Notes: generated from the sequence alone by a model not told the origin. A stretch of 64,000 nt of DNA from Streptomyces cavernae (GCF_004023625.1 NZ_RPDJ01000002.1:186001-250000); one strand, 5' to 3'; shown: positions 9,472-18,710, counted from the stretch's first letter. Numbers and translations: made by a program.

Positions 9472-10737
9472 ATGCCTTCCGCACTTCCCGATGGTGAGCC
9501 CGTACCCGAGGACGGGGCGCTGCCCGCCCACGCCCTGGCCGATGGGGGTACCTCCCAGGCCCTTAAGGCACTGGGGATGGCCGAGCGACCCCTCGGGTTC
9601 TATCTGCACGTCCCGTACTGCGCCACCCGCTGCGGCTACTGCGACTTCAACACCTACACCGCGACCGAGCTGCGCGGCACCGGCGGGGTGCTGGCCTCCC
9701 GGGACAACTACGCCGAGACGCTGATCGACGAGATCCGGCTGGCCCGCAAGGTCCTCGGGGACGACCCGCGGCAGGTGCGGACCGTGTTCGTCGGGGGCGG
9801 TACGCCGACGCTGCTCGCCGCCGGTGATCTCGTGCGGATGCTGGGCGCGATCCGCGACGAGTTCGGCCTCGCGGACGACGCGGAGGTGACGACGGAGGCG
9901 AACCCCGAGTCCGTCGACCCCGCGTATCTGGCGGCGCTGCGGGAGGGCGGCTTCAACCGGGTCTCCTTCGGGATGCAGAGCGCGCGGCAGCACGTGCTGA
10001 AGGTCCTCGACCGCACGCACACACCCGGAAGGCCCGAGGCGTGCGTGGCTGAGGCACGGTCGGCGGGGTTCGAGCACGTCAACCTCGATCTGATCTACGG
10101 AACGCCGGGGGAGAGCGACGACGACTGGCGGGCCTCCCTGGACGCGGCGCTCGGGGCCGGGCCGGACCACGTGTCGGCCTACGCCCTGATCGTCGAGGAG
10201 GGGACGCAGCTCGCGCGGCGGATCCGGCGCGGTGAGGTCCCGATGACGGACGACGACGTACACGCGGACCGCTATCTGATCGCCGACGAGGTGCTGTCGG
10301 GGGCCGGGTTCGAGTGGTACGAGGTGTCCAACTGGGCCACCTCGGACGCCGGGCGGTGTCTGCACAACGAGCTGTACTGGCGGGGCGCCGACTGGTGGGG
10401 GGCCGGGCCGGGGGCCCACAGCCACGTGGGCGGAGTGCGGTGGTGGAACGTCAAGCACCCGGGCGCCTACGCGGGGGCGCTCGCGGCGGGGCGTACGCCT
10501 GCGGCGGGGCGTGAGCTTCTGTCGGAGGAGGACCGGCGGGTGGAACGGGTGTTGCTGGAGCTGCGGCTTCGGGAGGGGGTGCCGCTGGATCTGTTGCGGA
10601 TGGAGGGGCTTGCGGCTGCGCGGCGGGCGCTGGGGGAGGGGCTGCTGGAGCGAGGGCCGTACGAGGAGGGGCGGGCCGTGCTGACGCTGCGGGGGAGGCT
10701 GCTGGCGGATGCGGTCGTGCGGGACTTGGTGGACTGA
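9472..10737 (+). CDS. hemW: Radical SAM heme chaperone HemW
   Basis: A protein of about 421 residues. The radical-SAM cluster motif is CATRCGYCDF (CX3CX2C, residues ~50-57), the HemW/HemN variant. It is followed by VFVGGGTPTLL, TTEANPESV, RVSFGMQS, and a HemN_C-type C-terminal domain. The extra N-terminal cysteine typical of true coproporphyrinogen dehydrogenase HemN is not seen, so HemW, which transfers heme to apo-proteins, is preferred over the oxygen-independent oxidase. ATG at 9472 gives the usual N-terminus; ATG at 9463 is in frame and also possible. It is followed after 99 bases by an unrelated Uma2-family gene. Confidence 0.92.
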   Translation: MPSALPDGEPVPEDGALPAHALADGGTSQALKALGMAERPLGFYLHVPYCATRCGYCDFNTYTATELRGTGGVLASRDNYAETLIDEIRLARKVLGDDPRQVRTVFVGGGTPTLLAAGDLVRMLGAIRDEFGLADDAEVTTEANPESVDPAYLAALREGGFNRVSFGMQSARQHVLKVLDRTHTPGRPEACVAEARSAGFEHVNLDLIYGTPGESDDDWRASLDAALGAGPDHVSAYALIVEEGTQLARRIRRGEVPMTDDDVHADRYLIADEVLSGAGFEWYEVSNWATSDAGRCLHNELYWRGADWWGAGPGAHSHVGGVRWWNVKHPGAYAGALAAGRTPAAGRELLSEEDRRVERVLLELRLREGVPLDLLRMEGLAAARRALGEGLLERGPYEEGRAVLTLRGRLLADAVVRDLVD

Positions 10738-10836
10738 TCGCTCGGGCGAGTGAATCGGTGCGGAACGCCGGTTCGGTCCCTAACCTGGTTCGTAGGCTGC
10801 CGCTTACAGCACGCGGCGAATGTGGAGGCCACGGAG

Positions 10837-11415
10837 ATGACCGCTGTGGACGAACGTGGAGTCGCAGAGTTCTTCGAGGGTTTTGAGCCGCCCGACGGAC
10901 TCAAAGTGGAGCTTCTGCGGGGGGAAATCGTGATGATGGCCAGCCCTGATCTGGTGCACAACCTGATCGTGCTGCTCACAGAGCGGCAGATCCCGCTGGA
11001 TCGCTGGTATCCCCTCCAGACCCAGGATGTCGACCTCGTTGATGAGGCAAGCGAGCCGGTTCCGGACCTCGTGGTCGTGGCACGTGGCGTCCTGCCCGGT
11101 TCGGGGCGTTTGCTGCCGTGCCAATTGATCACAATGGTCGTCGAGGTCGTCTCCAAGACCAGCGTCCACCGGGACTACGGCGTCAAGCGTTCGATCTACG
11201 CCGCAGGCAACGTGCCTGCCTATCTCATCGTCGATCCGATCATGGCGCAGTGCGTTCTGTTGACCAAGCCAGAGGGGAAGGGCGAAGACGCCGACTACCG
11301 GACGCAGCACATCGCAAAGTTCGGCGAGCCGCTACCGCTGGACATGCTGGGCGTTGAGCTGGACACCGGCGAGTTCGGAACCTTCCCCGGCGTCAGGCCC
11401 CACCGCTACCCGTAA
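10837..11415 (+). CDS. Uma2 family endonuclease (DUF820)
   Basis: A 192-residue single-domain protein of the Uma2/DUF820 restriction-endonuclease-like family, common and multicopy in Streptomyces. The expected core is present: ELLRGEIVMMASP, then VPDLVVVARG (active-site Asp), MVVEVVSKTSVHRDYGVKR (Glu and basic residues), and the YAAGNVPAYLIVDP strand. The start at 10837 follows GGAGG. No partner gene is adjacent. The biological role of the family is unsettled. The 3' end overlaps the convergent DUF3097 gene by 23 bp. Confidence 0.88.
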   Translation: MTAVDERGVAEFFEGFEPPDGLKVELLRGEIVMMASPDLVHNLIVLLTERQIPLDRWYPLQTQDVDLVDEASEPVPDLVVVARGVLPGSGRLLPCQLITMVVEVVSKTSVHRDYGVKRSIYAAGNVPAYLIVDPIMAQCVLLTKPEGKGEDADYRTQHIAKFGEPLPLDMLGVELDTGEFGTFPGVRPHRYP

Positions 11416-12205
11416 CGAAATCGATCAACTCCTCCACCCTCCCCAACAACTCCGGCTCCAGGTCCTTCCAAGAGCGCACCGAGCCCAGGATCCGCTGCCA
11501 GGCCTCGCCCGTGTTGGCCACCCGCCAGCCCAGCTCCCGGCACACCCCCGTCTTCCAGTCCTGTCCGTGCGGGATGCGTGGCCACTCCGCGATGCCCACG
11601 GCCGCCGGCTTCACCGCCTCCCAGATGTCGATGTACGGGTGGCCCACCACCAGCGCGTGTTCGCTGGTCACCGACTGCGCGATCCGCCACTCCTTCGAAC
11701 CCGGCACCAAGTGGTCCACCAGGACGCCCAGACGTGCGTCCGGGCCGGGCGCGAAGGACTCGACGATCGACGGAAGGTCGTCCACGCCCTCCAGGTACTC
11801 CACGACCACGCCCTCGATGCGCAGGTCGTCGCCCCAGACCTTCTCGACCAGCTCCGCGTCGTGGCGGCCCTCGACGTAGATGCGTCCGGCGCGCGCCACC
11901 CGGGCCCGGGCGCCCGGTACCGCCACCGACCCCGATGCCGTACGGGTCGGGCGTGCGGGGCCCGAGGCGGGACGGACCAGCGTCACCACGCGTCCCTCCA
12001 GCAGGAAGCCGCGCGGCTCCAGCGGGAAGACGCGGTGCTTGCCGAAGCGGTCCTCCAGCGTGACCGTCCCGGCCTCGCAGCGGATCACCGCGCCGCAGAA
12101 ACCGGTGCCCGGCTCCTCGACCACGAGACCGGGCTCGGCCGGGACCTCCGGCACGGGCTTCTGCTTCTTCCACGGAGGGGTCAGATCCGGCGAGTACTGG
12201 CGCAT
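11393..12205 (-). CDS. DUF3097 family protein
   Basis: A 270-residue protein matching the actinobacterial DUF3097 family, recognised from RIYVEGRHDAELVEKVWG, FAPGPDARLGVLVDHLVPGSKE, HALVVGHPYIDIWEAVKP, and the closing EELIDFVTGSGGA. The EGRHDAEL...DHL pattern recalls a Toprim-like fold (EGxxDA ... DxD), which would suggest nucleic-acid handling, but that is inference. ATG at 12205 is chosen because upstream sequence is repeat-rich and compositionally unlike a gene. Its last 23 bases overlap the 3' end of the convergent Uma2-family gene. Confidence 0.82.
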   Translation of the reverse strand: MRQYSPDLTPPWKKQKPVPEVPAEPGLVVEEPGTGFCGAVIRCEAGTVTLEDRFGKHRVFPLEPRGFLLEGRVVTLVRPASGPARPTRTASGSVAVPGARARVARAGRIYVEGRHDAELVEKVWGDDLRIEGVVVEYLEGVDDLPSIVESFAPGPDARLGVLVDHLVPGSKEWRIAQSVTSEHALVVGHPYIDIWEAVKPAAVGIAEWPRIPHGQDWKTGVCRELGWRVANTGEAWQRILGSVRSWKDLEPELLGRVEELIDFVTGSGGA

Positions 12206-12362
12206 TCGGATGACGATAGGAGAACCGGTGCGCGGGCGCCCGCGACACACCGAAACGAGCCGGCGAGACACCGAGATGTGCCCGCGAACACCCGTCGTGC
12301 CCGCGAACGCGGAGATGTCCCCAAGAACACCGAGTCGTGCCGACGCACCGCCCAGACTGCCC

Positions 12363-12417
12363 CACCGGACTGCGCCCCACCGGACTGCGCCGCACCGGAC
12401 TGCGCCCCACCGGCCTG
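12363..12417. repeat. 15-bp tandem repeat, about four copies
   Basis: The unit CACCGGACTGCGCCC starts at 12363, 12378, 12393 and 12408, with the third and fourth copies slightly changed. It lies in the non-coding interval between the DUF3097 gene and the MBL-fold gene. Confidence 0.85.
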
Positions 12418-12440
12418 CCTCAGGGCGGCTGCGCGACCCC

Positions 12441-12590
12441 GGACACCGGCTGCACCACACCGGACCCCGGTCGCACCATCCCCGGACACCGGCTGCACCA
12501 CACCGGACCCCGGTCGCACCATCCCCGGACACCGGCTGCACCGCACCTGACACCGGTCGCACCGCCCCGGACACCGGCTGTGCCCCACCG
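12441..12590. repeat. 42-43-bp tandem repeat, about 3.5 copies
   Basis: Units beginning GGACACCGGCTGCACC start at 12441, 12484, 12527 and 12569. The first two are nearly identical over 43 bases. Each unit itself contains two related half-units (GGACACCGGCTG and GGACCCCGGTCG). With the 15-bp array next to it, this accounts for most of the 387-bp gene-free stretch 12206-12592. Confidence 0.85.
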
Positions 12591-12592
12591 GA

Positions 12593-13300
12593 CTACGACA
12601 CGCCGAACCGCTCCGCGAGCGCGTCCCGCTGCGCCCGCACATACGCCGCGTCCACCGCCGCCCCGTGCCCCGGCACGTACACCGCGTCCTCGCCGCCGAA
12701 CCCCAGCAGCCGGTCCAGGGCCGCCGGCCAGTGGGAGGTGACCGCGTCGGGGCCCGCCTGGGGCTCCCCGGACTCCTCCACCAGATCGCCGCAGAAAACG
12801 ATCTCCGGGGAGGTGGGCACCAGGACCGCCAGGTCGTGCAGGGTGTGGCCCGGGCCGACGTTCGCGAGCAGGACCGTCAGGCCGCCGAGGTCCAGGGTGC
12901 GTTCCCCGGTCACCTCATGGCGCGGGCGGACGAGGAGCTCCGCCGCCTCGGCGGCCTCCGTCGGGTCGAGGCCCTCGCGCACGGCGTCCGCGCGCAACTC
13001 CTCCGCCCTCAGGGCCGTCCCCACGCCCACCGCGCCGAACACCTCCACCCCGGCGAACGCCGCCGCGCCGAAGACATGGTCGAAGTGCGGATGGGTCAGC
13101 GCGAGATGCGTCACACGGCGGCCACGGCCCAGCAGCCGTTCCGCCTCGCCGCGCAGCCGCGCGCCCTCGCCCACGCTCGACCCGGCGTCCACCATGAGCA
13201 CCGCGTCGTCGCCGACGACGAGCCCGGCGGTGCAGTCCCAGACCGGCAGCCGGCACCGCAGCACCCGGTTCGACAGCTCTTCCCACGTCACATTCGTCAC
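12593..13300 (-). CDS. MBL-fold metallo-hydrolase
   Basis: A 235-residue metallo-beta-lactamase-fold hydrolase. The metal motif is THPHFDH (HxHxDH, residues ~67-73); further ligands fit GPGHTLHDLAVL, VFCGDLVEES and YVPGHGAAVD near the C-terminus. The substrate cannot be told from sequence. GTG at 13300 has GGGAAG at suitable spacing; GTG at 13291 is an alternative. It is transcribed away from hrcA, leaving a 243-bp shared upstream region that holds the CIRCE operator. Confidence 0.88.
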   Translation of the reverse strand: MTNVTWEELSNRVLRCRLPVWDCTAGLVVGDDAVLMVDAGSSVGEGARLRGEAERLLGRGRRVTHLALTHPHFDHVFGAAAFAGVEVFGAVGVGTALRAEELRADAVREGLDPTEAAEAAELLVRPRHEVTGERTLDLGGLTVLLANVGPGHTLHDLAVLVPTSPEIVFCGDLVEESGEPQAGPDAVTSHWPAALDRLLGFGGEDAVYVPGHGAAVDAAYVRAQRDALAERFGVS

Positions 13301-13420
13301 GCCGATCTTCCCAACTCGCCCTCGTACGATTCCGTCGGCTTGCGCAGACCGACCAGTACAGACCGGTCCCGACCCGTATACCTCGGGACGACACCGGGCA
13401 GTACATCGGCGTGACCGCCC

Positions 13421-13451
13421 TTGCCGGGGCCATACCTCCCGGCCGTACACT
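13421..13451 (+). promoter_or_regulatory. Candidate hrcA promoter
   Basis: TTGCCG at 13421 and TACACT at 13446 are separated by 19 bases. The -10 ends ten bases before CIRCE, so HrcA bound there would cover the transcription start. The spacer is slightly longer than ideal. Confidence 0.4.
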
Positions 13452-13460
13452 GAACGATGC

Positions 13461-13485
13461 TGGCACTCGCACGCACTGAGTGCCA
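13461..13485 (+). promoter_or_regulatory. CIRCE operator (HrcA-binding)
   Basis: TGGCACTC, nine bases, GAGTGCCA: a perfect 8-bp inverted repeat with the canonical CIRCE spacing (consensus TTAGCACTC-N9-GAGTGCTAA). It lies 58 bp upstream of the hrcA start, consistent with autorepression of hrcA-dnaJ and release on heat stress. Confidence 0.93.
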
Positions 13486-13543
13486 AGCGAAGCACCGGGC
13501 ACAGGGACGGGGCGCCGGGACGATCAGCTGGAGGTGTGCGCGG

Positions 13544-14560
13544 ATGCTCAGTGAACGCAGGCTGGAAGTGCTGCGCGCCATCGTCCAGGACTACGTCGGC
13601 ACCGAGGAGCCGGTCGGTTCCAAGGCGCTCACCGAGCGGCACCGGCTCGGTGTCTCCCCGGCGACCGTGCGCAACGACATGGCGGCGCTGGAGGACGAGG
13701 GCTACATCGCGCAGCCGCACACCAGCGCCGGCCGCATCCCCACCGACAAGGGCTACCGCCTCTTCGTGGACCGGCTCGCGGGAGTCAAGCCGCTCACGGC
13801 GCCCGAGCGGCGGGCGATCCAGAACTTCCTCGACGGCGCCGTCGACCTGGACGACGTGGTCGGCCGGACCGTACGGCTCCTCGCGCAGCTCACCCGGCAG
13901 GTCGCCGTCGTGCAGTACCCGTCGCTCACGCGCTCGACCGTGCGGCACGTGGAACTGCTGGCGATGGCGCCCGCGCGGGTGATGCTCGTGCTGATCACGG
14001 ACACCGGGCGGGTGGAGCAGCGGATGATCGACTGCCCGGCGCCGTTCGGGGAGACGTCTCTCGCCGATCTGCGCGCTCGGCTCAACAGCCGGGTCGCGGG
14101 CCGCCGCTTCACGGATGTGCCGCAGCTCGTGCAGGACCTGCCGGAGGCCTTCGAGACGGAGGACCGCGGTACGGTCGCGACGGTGCTCTCCACACTGCTG
14201 GAGACGCTCGTCGAGGAGACCGAGGAGCGGCTGATGATCGGCGGTACCGCCAATCTCACCCGCTTCGCGCATGACTTTCCCCTCACCATCCGGCCGGTGC
14301 TCGAGGCACTGGAGGAGCAGGTCGTGCTTCTCAAGTTGCTGGGCGAGGCGAAGGATTCGGGCATGACCGTACGCATCGGTCATGAGAACGCCCATGAGGG
14401 GCTCAACTCCACGTCCGTCGTCTCGGTCGGCTACGGTTCGGGCGGGGAGGCAGTCGCCAAGCTCGGTGTGGTCGGGCCGACCCGCATGGACTATCCGGGA
14501 ACGATGGGAGCAGTACGCGCAGTGGCACGTTACGTCGGACAGATCCTGGCGGAGTCGTAA
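13544..14560 (+). CDS. hrcA: Heat-inducible transcription repressor HrcA
   Basis: A 338-residue repressor. The N-terminal winged helix (residues 1-75; [16 protein letters not shown], then [19 protein letters not shown] and [14 protein letters not shown]) is the HrcA signature and binds CIRCE. The GAF-like and dimerisation parts follow ([18 protein letters not shown]). ATG at 13544 is preceded by GGAGG nine bases away. The stop abuts the GTG of dnaJ with no gap, an operon with coupled translation. CIRCE upstream predicts negative autoregulation. Confidence 0.97.
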   Translation: MLSERRLEVLRAIVQDYVGTEEPVGSKALTERHRLGVSPATVRNDMAALEDEGYIAQPHTSAGRIPTDKGYRLFVDRLAGVKPLTAPERRAIQNFLDGAVDLDDVVGRTVRLLAQLTRQVAVVQYPSLTRSTVRHVELLAMAPARVMLVLITDTGRVEQRMIDCPAPFGETSLADLRARLNSRVAGRRFTDVPQLVQDLPEAFETEDRGTVATVLSTLLETLVEETEERLMIGGTANLTRFAHDFPLTIRPVLEALEEQVVLLKLLGEAKDSGMTVRIGHENAHEGLNSTSVVSVGYGSGGEAVAKLGVVGPTRMDYPGTMGAVRAVARYVGQILAES

Positions 14561-15697
14561 GTGGCCACGGACTACTACGCCGTACTCGGCGTGCGCCGCG
14601 ACGCGTCACAGGACGAGATCAAGAAGGCGTTCCGGCGGCTCGCGCGCGAGCTGCACCCGGACGTCAACCCCGATCCGAAGACGCAGGAGCGGTTCAAGGA
14701 GATCAACGCCGCCTACGAGGTGTTGTCGGACCCGCAGAAGAAGCAGGTCTACGACCTCGGCGGCGACCCGCTGTCCCAGGCGGGCGGCGCGGGCGCGGGC
14801 GGCTTCGGCGCCGGCGGGTTCGGGAACTTCTCGGACATCATGGACGCGTTCTTCGGTACGGCCTCGCAGCGGGGCCCGCGCTCGCGCACGCGGCGCGGAC
14901 AGGACGCCATGATCCGGCTCGAGATCGAGCTGGACGAGGCGGCCTTCGGCACCACGAAGGACATCCAGGTCGACACGGCCGTCGTCTGCGCCACCTGCAA
15001 CGGTGAGGGCGCGGCGCCGGGGACCACGGCCCAGACGTGTGACATGTGCCGGGGCCGCGGTGAGGTCTCGCAGGTCACTCGGTCCTTCCTGGGTCAGGTC
15101 ATGACCTCGCGACCGTGTCCGCAGTGCCAGGGCTTCGGCACGGTCGTGCCGACGCCGTGCCCGGAGTGCGCCGGTGACGGGCGGGTGCGGTCGCGTCGGA
15201 CGCTGACCGTGAAGATCCCGGCCGGTGTGGACAACGGCACTCGGATCCAGCTCGCGGGTGAGGGCGAGGTCGGGCCCGGTGGCGGTCCCGCCGGTGACCT
15301 CTACGTCGAGATCCACGAGATCGCGCACCCCATGTTCCAGCGGCGCGGGGACGACCTGCACTGCACGGTGACGATTCCCATGACGGCGGCCGCTCTCGGC
15401 ACCAAGGTTCCACTGGAGACGCTCGACGGCCTGGAGGAGGTCGACATCCGTCCGGGTACGCAGTCCGGGCAGTCGATCCCGCTGCACGGGCGCGGGGTGA
15501 CGCATCTGCGTGGCGGCGGGCGCGGCGATCTCATCGTGCACGTCGAGGTGCAGACGCCCACGAAGCTGGACCCGGAGCAGGAGCGGCTGCTCCGCGAGCT
15601 GGCCGCGCTGCGCGGTGAGGAGCGGCCCACCGGGCAGTTCCAGCCCGGGCAGCAGGGGTTGTTCTCGCGGCTGAAGGACGCTTTCAACGGTCGGTGA
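14561..15697 (+). CDS. dnaJ: Molecular chaperone DnaJ (hrcA-linked copy)
   Basis: A 378-residue type I J-protein. The J domain (residues 1-70) carries HPD in ELHPDVNPD; a Gly/Phe-rich segment (~75-100) follows. The zinc-finger region (~140-215) has all four CxxCxGxG repeats: CATCNGEG, CDMCRGRG, CPQCQGFG, CPECAGDG. The C-terminal substrate-binding domains complete it. GTG at 14561 follows hrcA immediately. This is the second DnaJ of streptomycetes, apart from the dnaK-grpE-dnaJ-hspR operon, and it sits under HrcA/CIRCE instead of HspR. Confidence 0.96.
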   Translation: MATDYYAVLGVRRDASQDEIKKAFRRLARELHPDVNPDPKTQERFKEINAAYEVLSDPQKKQVYDLGGDPLSQAGGAGAGGFGAGGFGNFSDIMDAFFGTASQRGPRSRTRRGQDAMIRLEIELDEAAFGTTKDIQVDTAVVCATCNGEGAAPGTTAQTCDMCRGRGEVSQVTRSFLGQVMTSRPCPQCQGFGTVVPTPCPECAGDGRVRSRRTLTVKIPAGVDNGTRIQLAGEGEVGPGGGPAGDLYVEIHEIAHPMFQRRGDDLHCTVTIPMTAAALGTKVPLETLDGLEEVDIRPGTQSGQSIPLHGRGVTHLRGGGRGDLIVHVEVQTPTKLDPEQERLLRELAALRGEERPTGQFQPGQQGLFSRLKDAFNGR

Positions 15698-15709
15698 CGC
15701 GTGGCCGTC

Positions 15710-15932
15710 CCGGCCGGGGGTGCAGTACGGGCGGGGTCGGGTTTTTCACCCGCTCCGCCCGCTCCGCCCCTCCGCCTCCTGCCCGTCCCTCCCCGGGCTC
15801 TCGGCTTCGCTCGAGCGGGGGGACCGCCTCTGCGGGGGTGGGGGGACCGCGTCTGCGGGGGCTGCCGCCCCGGAGATCGGGTCCCCGCTGACCGGTCCGA
15901 ACGGCCTCGTCCAACGCCGGACGGGCTGAACG
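15710..15932. repeat. Streptomyces interspersed intergenic repeat, copy 1
   Basis: The 380-bp gap after dnaJ (15698-16077) contains GCGGGGTCGGGTTTTTCACC, a C-rich CCTCCGCCTCCTGCCCGTCC tract, a CTCTCGGCTTCGCTCGAGCG hairpin block with G-rich arms, and a closing GCCGGACGGGCTGA. The same order of blocks recurs at 21997-22202. No ORF in the gap has gene character. Confidence 0.6.
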
Positions 15933-16077
15933 GAGAGGGCCTGATCTGGCTTGTTCCTTACCCTGTGTGACCCCGTGTGGCACATGCCAAGGGGGTCCAC
16001 GCCCGCCCATTCCAGCGGATTATGCCGTCGGTAAGGCTGGATTCCAACTTGTTCGACGGACGTGACAACATGCGGGC

Positions 16078-17151
16078 ATGTCCTCCGCGCTGACCGATCT
16101 CCTCCCGCACCCGATCGTGCAGGCCCCCATGGCGGGCGGTGTCTCGATCCCGCAGCTCGCCGCCGCCGTGGCCGAGGCAGGCGGGCTGGGGTTCCTCGCC
16201 GCCGGATACAAGACCGCCGACGGCATGTACCAGGAGATCAAGACGCTTCGCGGGCTCACGTCCCGGCCCTTCGGCGTCAACCTCTTCATGCCGCAGTCCG
16301 ACCACGCCGACCCGGCCGCCGTCGAGGTCTACGCCCATCAACTGGCGGGCGAGGCCTCCTGGTACGAGACCGAGCTCGGTGACCCGGACAGCGGACTCGA
16401 CGACAACTACGAAGCCAAGCTGAACGTCCTGCGCGACGACCCGGTGCCGGTGGTTTCGTTCCACTTCGGCTGTCCGTCCGCGGAGGTCGTCGAGTCGCTG
16501 GCGAGGAAGGGCACCCGGACCCTCGTCACCGCCACCACCGTCGAGGAGGCGCAGGCCGTGGAGCGGGCGGGCGCCGACGGGGTGATCGCCCAGGGCGTGG
16601 AGGCCGGCGGTCACCAGGGCACCCACCGCGACGACCGCGAGGCCGACGGCTCCGGAATCGGTCTGCTGTCGCTGGTCGCACAGGTCCGCGAGAGCGTGCG
16701 CATCCCGATCGTCGCGGCCGGCGGGATCATGCGCGGCAGCCAGATCGCCGCCGTGCTGGCGGCGGGCGCCAGTGCCGCACAGCTCGGCACGGCGTTCCTC
16801 GCCACGCCCGAGTCCGGCGCCAACCCCCTGCACAAGGCGGCGCTGGTCAACCCCCTGTTCGTCCGGACGGAGCTGACCCGGGCGTTCTCCGGTCGGCCGG
16901 CGCGCGGGCTGGTCAACCGGTTCATGCGCGAGCACGGGCCGTACGCGCCCGCCGCGTACCCGCAGATCCACCACCTCACCGCCGGGCTGCGCAAGGCGGC
17001 GGCCAAGGCCGGGGACCCGCAGGGCATGGCACTGTGGGCCGGGCAAGGGCACCGGATGGCGCGCGAGCTGCCCGCCGGGCAGCTGGTGGAGGTGTTGGTC
17101 GCCGAGTTGGAGGCGGCCAGGACAGCGTTGTCGTCCGGGGGGAACGTATGA
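16078..17151 (+). CDS. Nitronate monooxygenase (NMO) family FMN enzyme
   Basis: A 357-residue TIM-barrel flavoenzyme of the NMO/2-nitropropane dioxygenase family. Seen: PIVQAPMAGGVSIPQLAAAV at the N-terminus, GGLGFLAAGYKT, FGVNLF, VVSFHFGCP, GVIAQGVEAGGHQG (catalytic His region), and VAAGGIMRGSQIAAVLAAGASAAQLGTAFL (FMN phosphate binding). It would oxidise alkyl nitronates such as propionate-3-nitronate. Its TGA overlaps the ATG of rsmE by four bases. Distinguishing it from related enoyl reductase-like members needs phylogeny. Confidence 0.9.
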   Translation: MSSALTDLLPHPIVQAPMAGGVSIPQLAAAVAEAGGLGFLAAGYKTADGMYQEIKTLRGLTSRPFGVNLFMPQSDHADPAAVEVYAHQLAGEASWYETELGDPDSGLDDNYEAKLNVLRDDPVPVVSFHFGCPSAEVVESLARKGTRTLVTATTVEEAQAVERAGADGVIAQGVEAGGHQGTHRDDREADGSGIGLLSLVAQVRESVRIPIVAAGGIMRGSQIAAVLAAGASAAQLGTAFLATPESGANPLHKAALVNPLFVRTELTRAFSGRPARGLVNRFMREHGPYAPAAYPQIHHLTAGLRKAAAKAGDPQGMALWAGQGHRMARELPAGQLVEVLVAELEAARTALSSGGNV

Positions 17152-17882
17152 CCGCGCCCGTGTTCGTCGTCGAGGAGATGCCCACTGCCGCGGAGTACGT
17201 GCTCGACGGGCCCGAGGGCCGGCACGCCGTCTCGGTGAAGCGGCTGCGGCCCGGTGAGGACCTCTTCCTCACGGACGGCGCCGGGCGGTGGGCCGAGGGC
17301 GTGGTGGCCGGCACCGAGGGCAAGGACCGGCTGATCGTCCGCGTGGGCCCGGTCTCCGAAGAGCCCGCGCAGTCGCCGCGCATCACCGTCGTCCAGGCTC
17401 TCCCCAAGGGCGACCGGGGCGAGCTGGCCGTGGAGACCATGACGGAGACCGGCGTGGACGCGATCGTCCCGTGGGCCGCCGCCCGCTGTGTCACCCAGTG
17501 GAGGGGCGAACGGGGCGCCAAGGCGCTCGGCAAGTGGCGCACCACCGCCCGCGAGGCGGGCAAGCAGTCCCGGCGCGTGCGCTTCCCGGACGTCGCGGAC
17601 GCGATGACGAGCAAGCAGGTTGCCGCACTTCTCGCCAACGCCGATCTCGGAGTCGTCCTCCACGAGAGCGGGGCGGAGCCACTGGCCACCGCCGTACTCC
17701 CCGACCGCGGCGAGATCGTGCTGGTGATCGGACCGGAGGGCGGGGTGTCCCCGGAGGAGCTGGACCTGTTCGCGGAGGCGGGTGCGAAGGCGTACCGGCT
17801 GGGGCGAACCGTGCTGCGCACCTCGACGGCCGGGACCGCGGCGACCGCGCTGCTGCTCGGGCGCACGGGCCGCTGGTCCTGA
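17148..17882 (+). CDS. rsmE: 16S rRNA (uracil-1498-N3)-methyltransferase
   Basis: A 244-residue SPOUT-class methyltransferase: an N-terminal PUA-like part (HAVSVKRLRPGEDLFLTDG), then the knotted domain with ALPKGDRGELAVETMTETGVDAIVP, KWRTTAREAGKQSRR, LVIGPEGGVSPEELDLF and LGRTVLRTSTAGTAA, all RsmE signatures. It methylates U1498 of 16S rRNA in the assembled 30S subunit. ATG at 17148 overlaps the upstream stop and has GGGGGGAA as its ribosome-binding site. Confidence 0.95.
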   Translation: MTAPVFVVEEMPTAAEYVLDGPEGRHAVSVKRLRPGEDLFLTDGAGRWAEGVVAGTEGKDRLIVRVGPVSEEPAQSPRITVVQALPKGDRGELAVETMTETGVDAIVPWAAARCVTQWRGERGAKALGKWRTTAREAGKQSRRVRFPDVADAMTSKQVAALLANADLGVVLHESGAEPLATAVLPDRGEIVLVIGPEGGVSPEELDLFAEAGAKAYRLGRTVLRTSTAGTAATALLLGRTGRWS

Positions 17883-18064
17883 ACCGGGCCGGCGCGGGCA
17901 TCCACGGGACAACACCGGGCGATGCATGGGAGAACACCATGGCAGCCGCCCAAGTACGGCTGCCCGGCCCGCACTTCGCCCGGTCGTTGCCGCCCGGCTG
18001 ACGGGACCGCGACTGTCCGCATGAGGTCTACCGCGCCGCGGCGGGCGGTGGCAGTCTGCCGCGC

Positions 18065-18625
18065 ATGGGGGCAATGAGGCGCATCCGGCACCGGCGGCTT
18101 GCTTCCGCGGTGGGGCTCGTGGGAGCCGCCGCCGTGGGGGTCGTCGCCTGCCAGCCGACGGACGGACTGAGCACGGTGGCCGTCTCCTACACGACCGACC
18201 AGGCCGGTACCAGGGAACTCCAGCGGCGGGGAATCGACGTCTCCTGGCTGACCTGCACCGCCTCCTACGCCGACGGCGACAAGGCGTACACACCCGGGAA
18301 GCCGCCGTCGCCCGGCGCGTCGCACACCCTGGTGGACGTGAGCTGCTCCGGCGAGACCAGGGACAGGCGGGACATCACCATCAAGGGGAAGGTGACCCGG
18401 GAGGTGAGCGGCAGGTGCGTGCGCGGCGACCTGACCGCGAAGGTCGGCGGCGAACAGGTCTTCCGGCTGGACGTGCTCGGCAACTGCGGCGCCGCGAGCC
18501 AGGAGCCCGGGAGGACACCGCCCGTCACCCAGCGGCCCGAACCCGGCCCGGAAGTCACCGTCACGGTCACCAAGACCATCTGGTGTCAGGGAGACCCCGT
18601 CTGCTGGCCCACGCAGGGCAAGTGA
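18065..18625 (+). CDS. Putative lipoprotein
   Basis: A 186-residue hypothetical. The N-terminus has a basic stretch (RRIRHRRLA), a hydrophobic segment and a lipobox-like VGVVAC, so it is likely exported and lipid-anchored on Cys 29 or so. The mature part has several Cys residues and ends in a Pro-rich tail (EPGRTPPVTQRPEPGPE) before CQGDPVC. No family was recognised. ATG at 18065 is used; ATG at 18074 has a closer G-rich ribosome-binding stretch and gives a nearly identical protein. Confidence 0.75.
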   Translation: MGAMRRIRHRRLASAVGLVGAAAVGVVACQPTDGLSTVAVSYTTDQAGTRELQRRGIDVSWLTCTASYADGDKAYTPGKPPSPGASHTLVDVSCSGETRDRRDITIKGKVTREVSGRCVRGDLTAKVGGEQVFRLDVLGNCGAASQEPGRTPPVTQRPEPGPEVTVTVTKTIWCQGDPVCWPTQGK

Positions 18626-18710
18626 CCGGGACCGGTCAGCACAAGTCACTTGCGTAAGAAGTGATCCAAACCACTGTCGGGCGGACACGGTCGCTGCGTA
18701 GGGTAACGGG

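Noticed and set aside
12593..14395. 600-codon minus-strand frame including the MBL gene
   Set aside because: The part upstream of 13300 is antisense to hrcA and spans the CIRCE promoter; only the MBL part is real.
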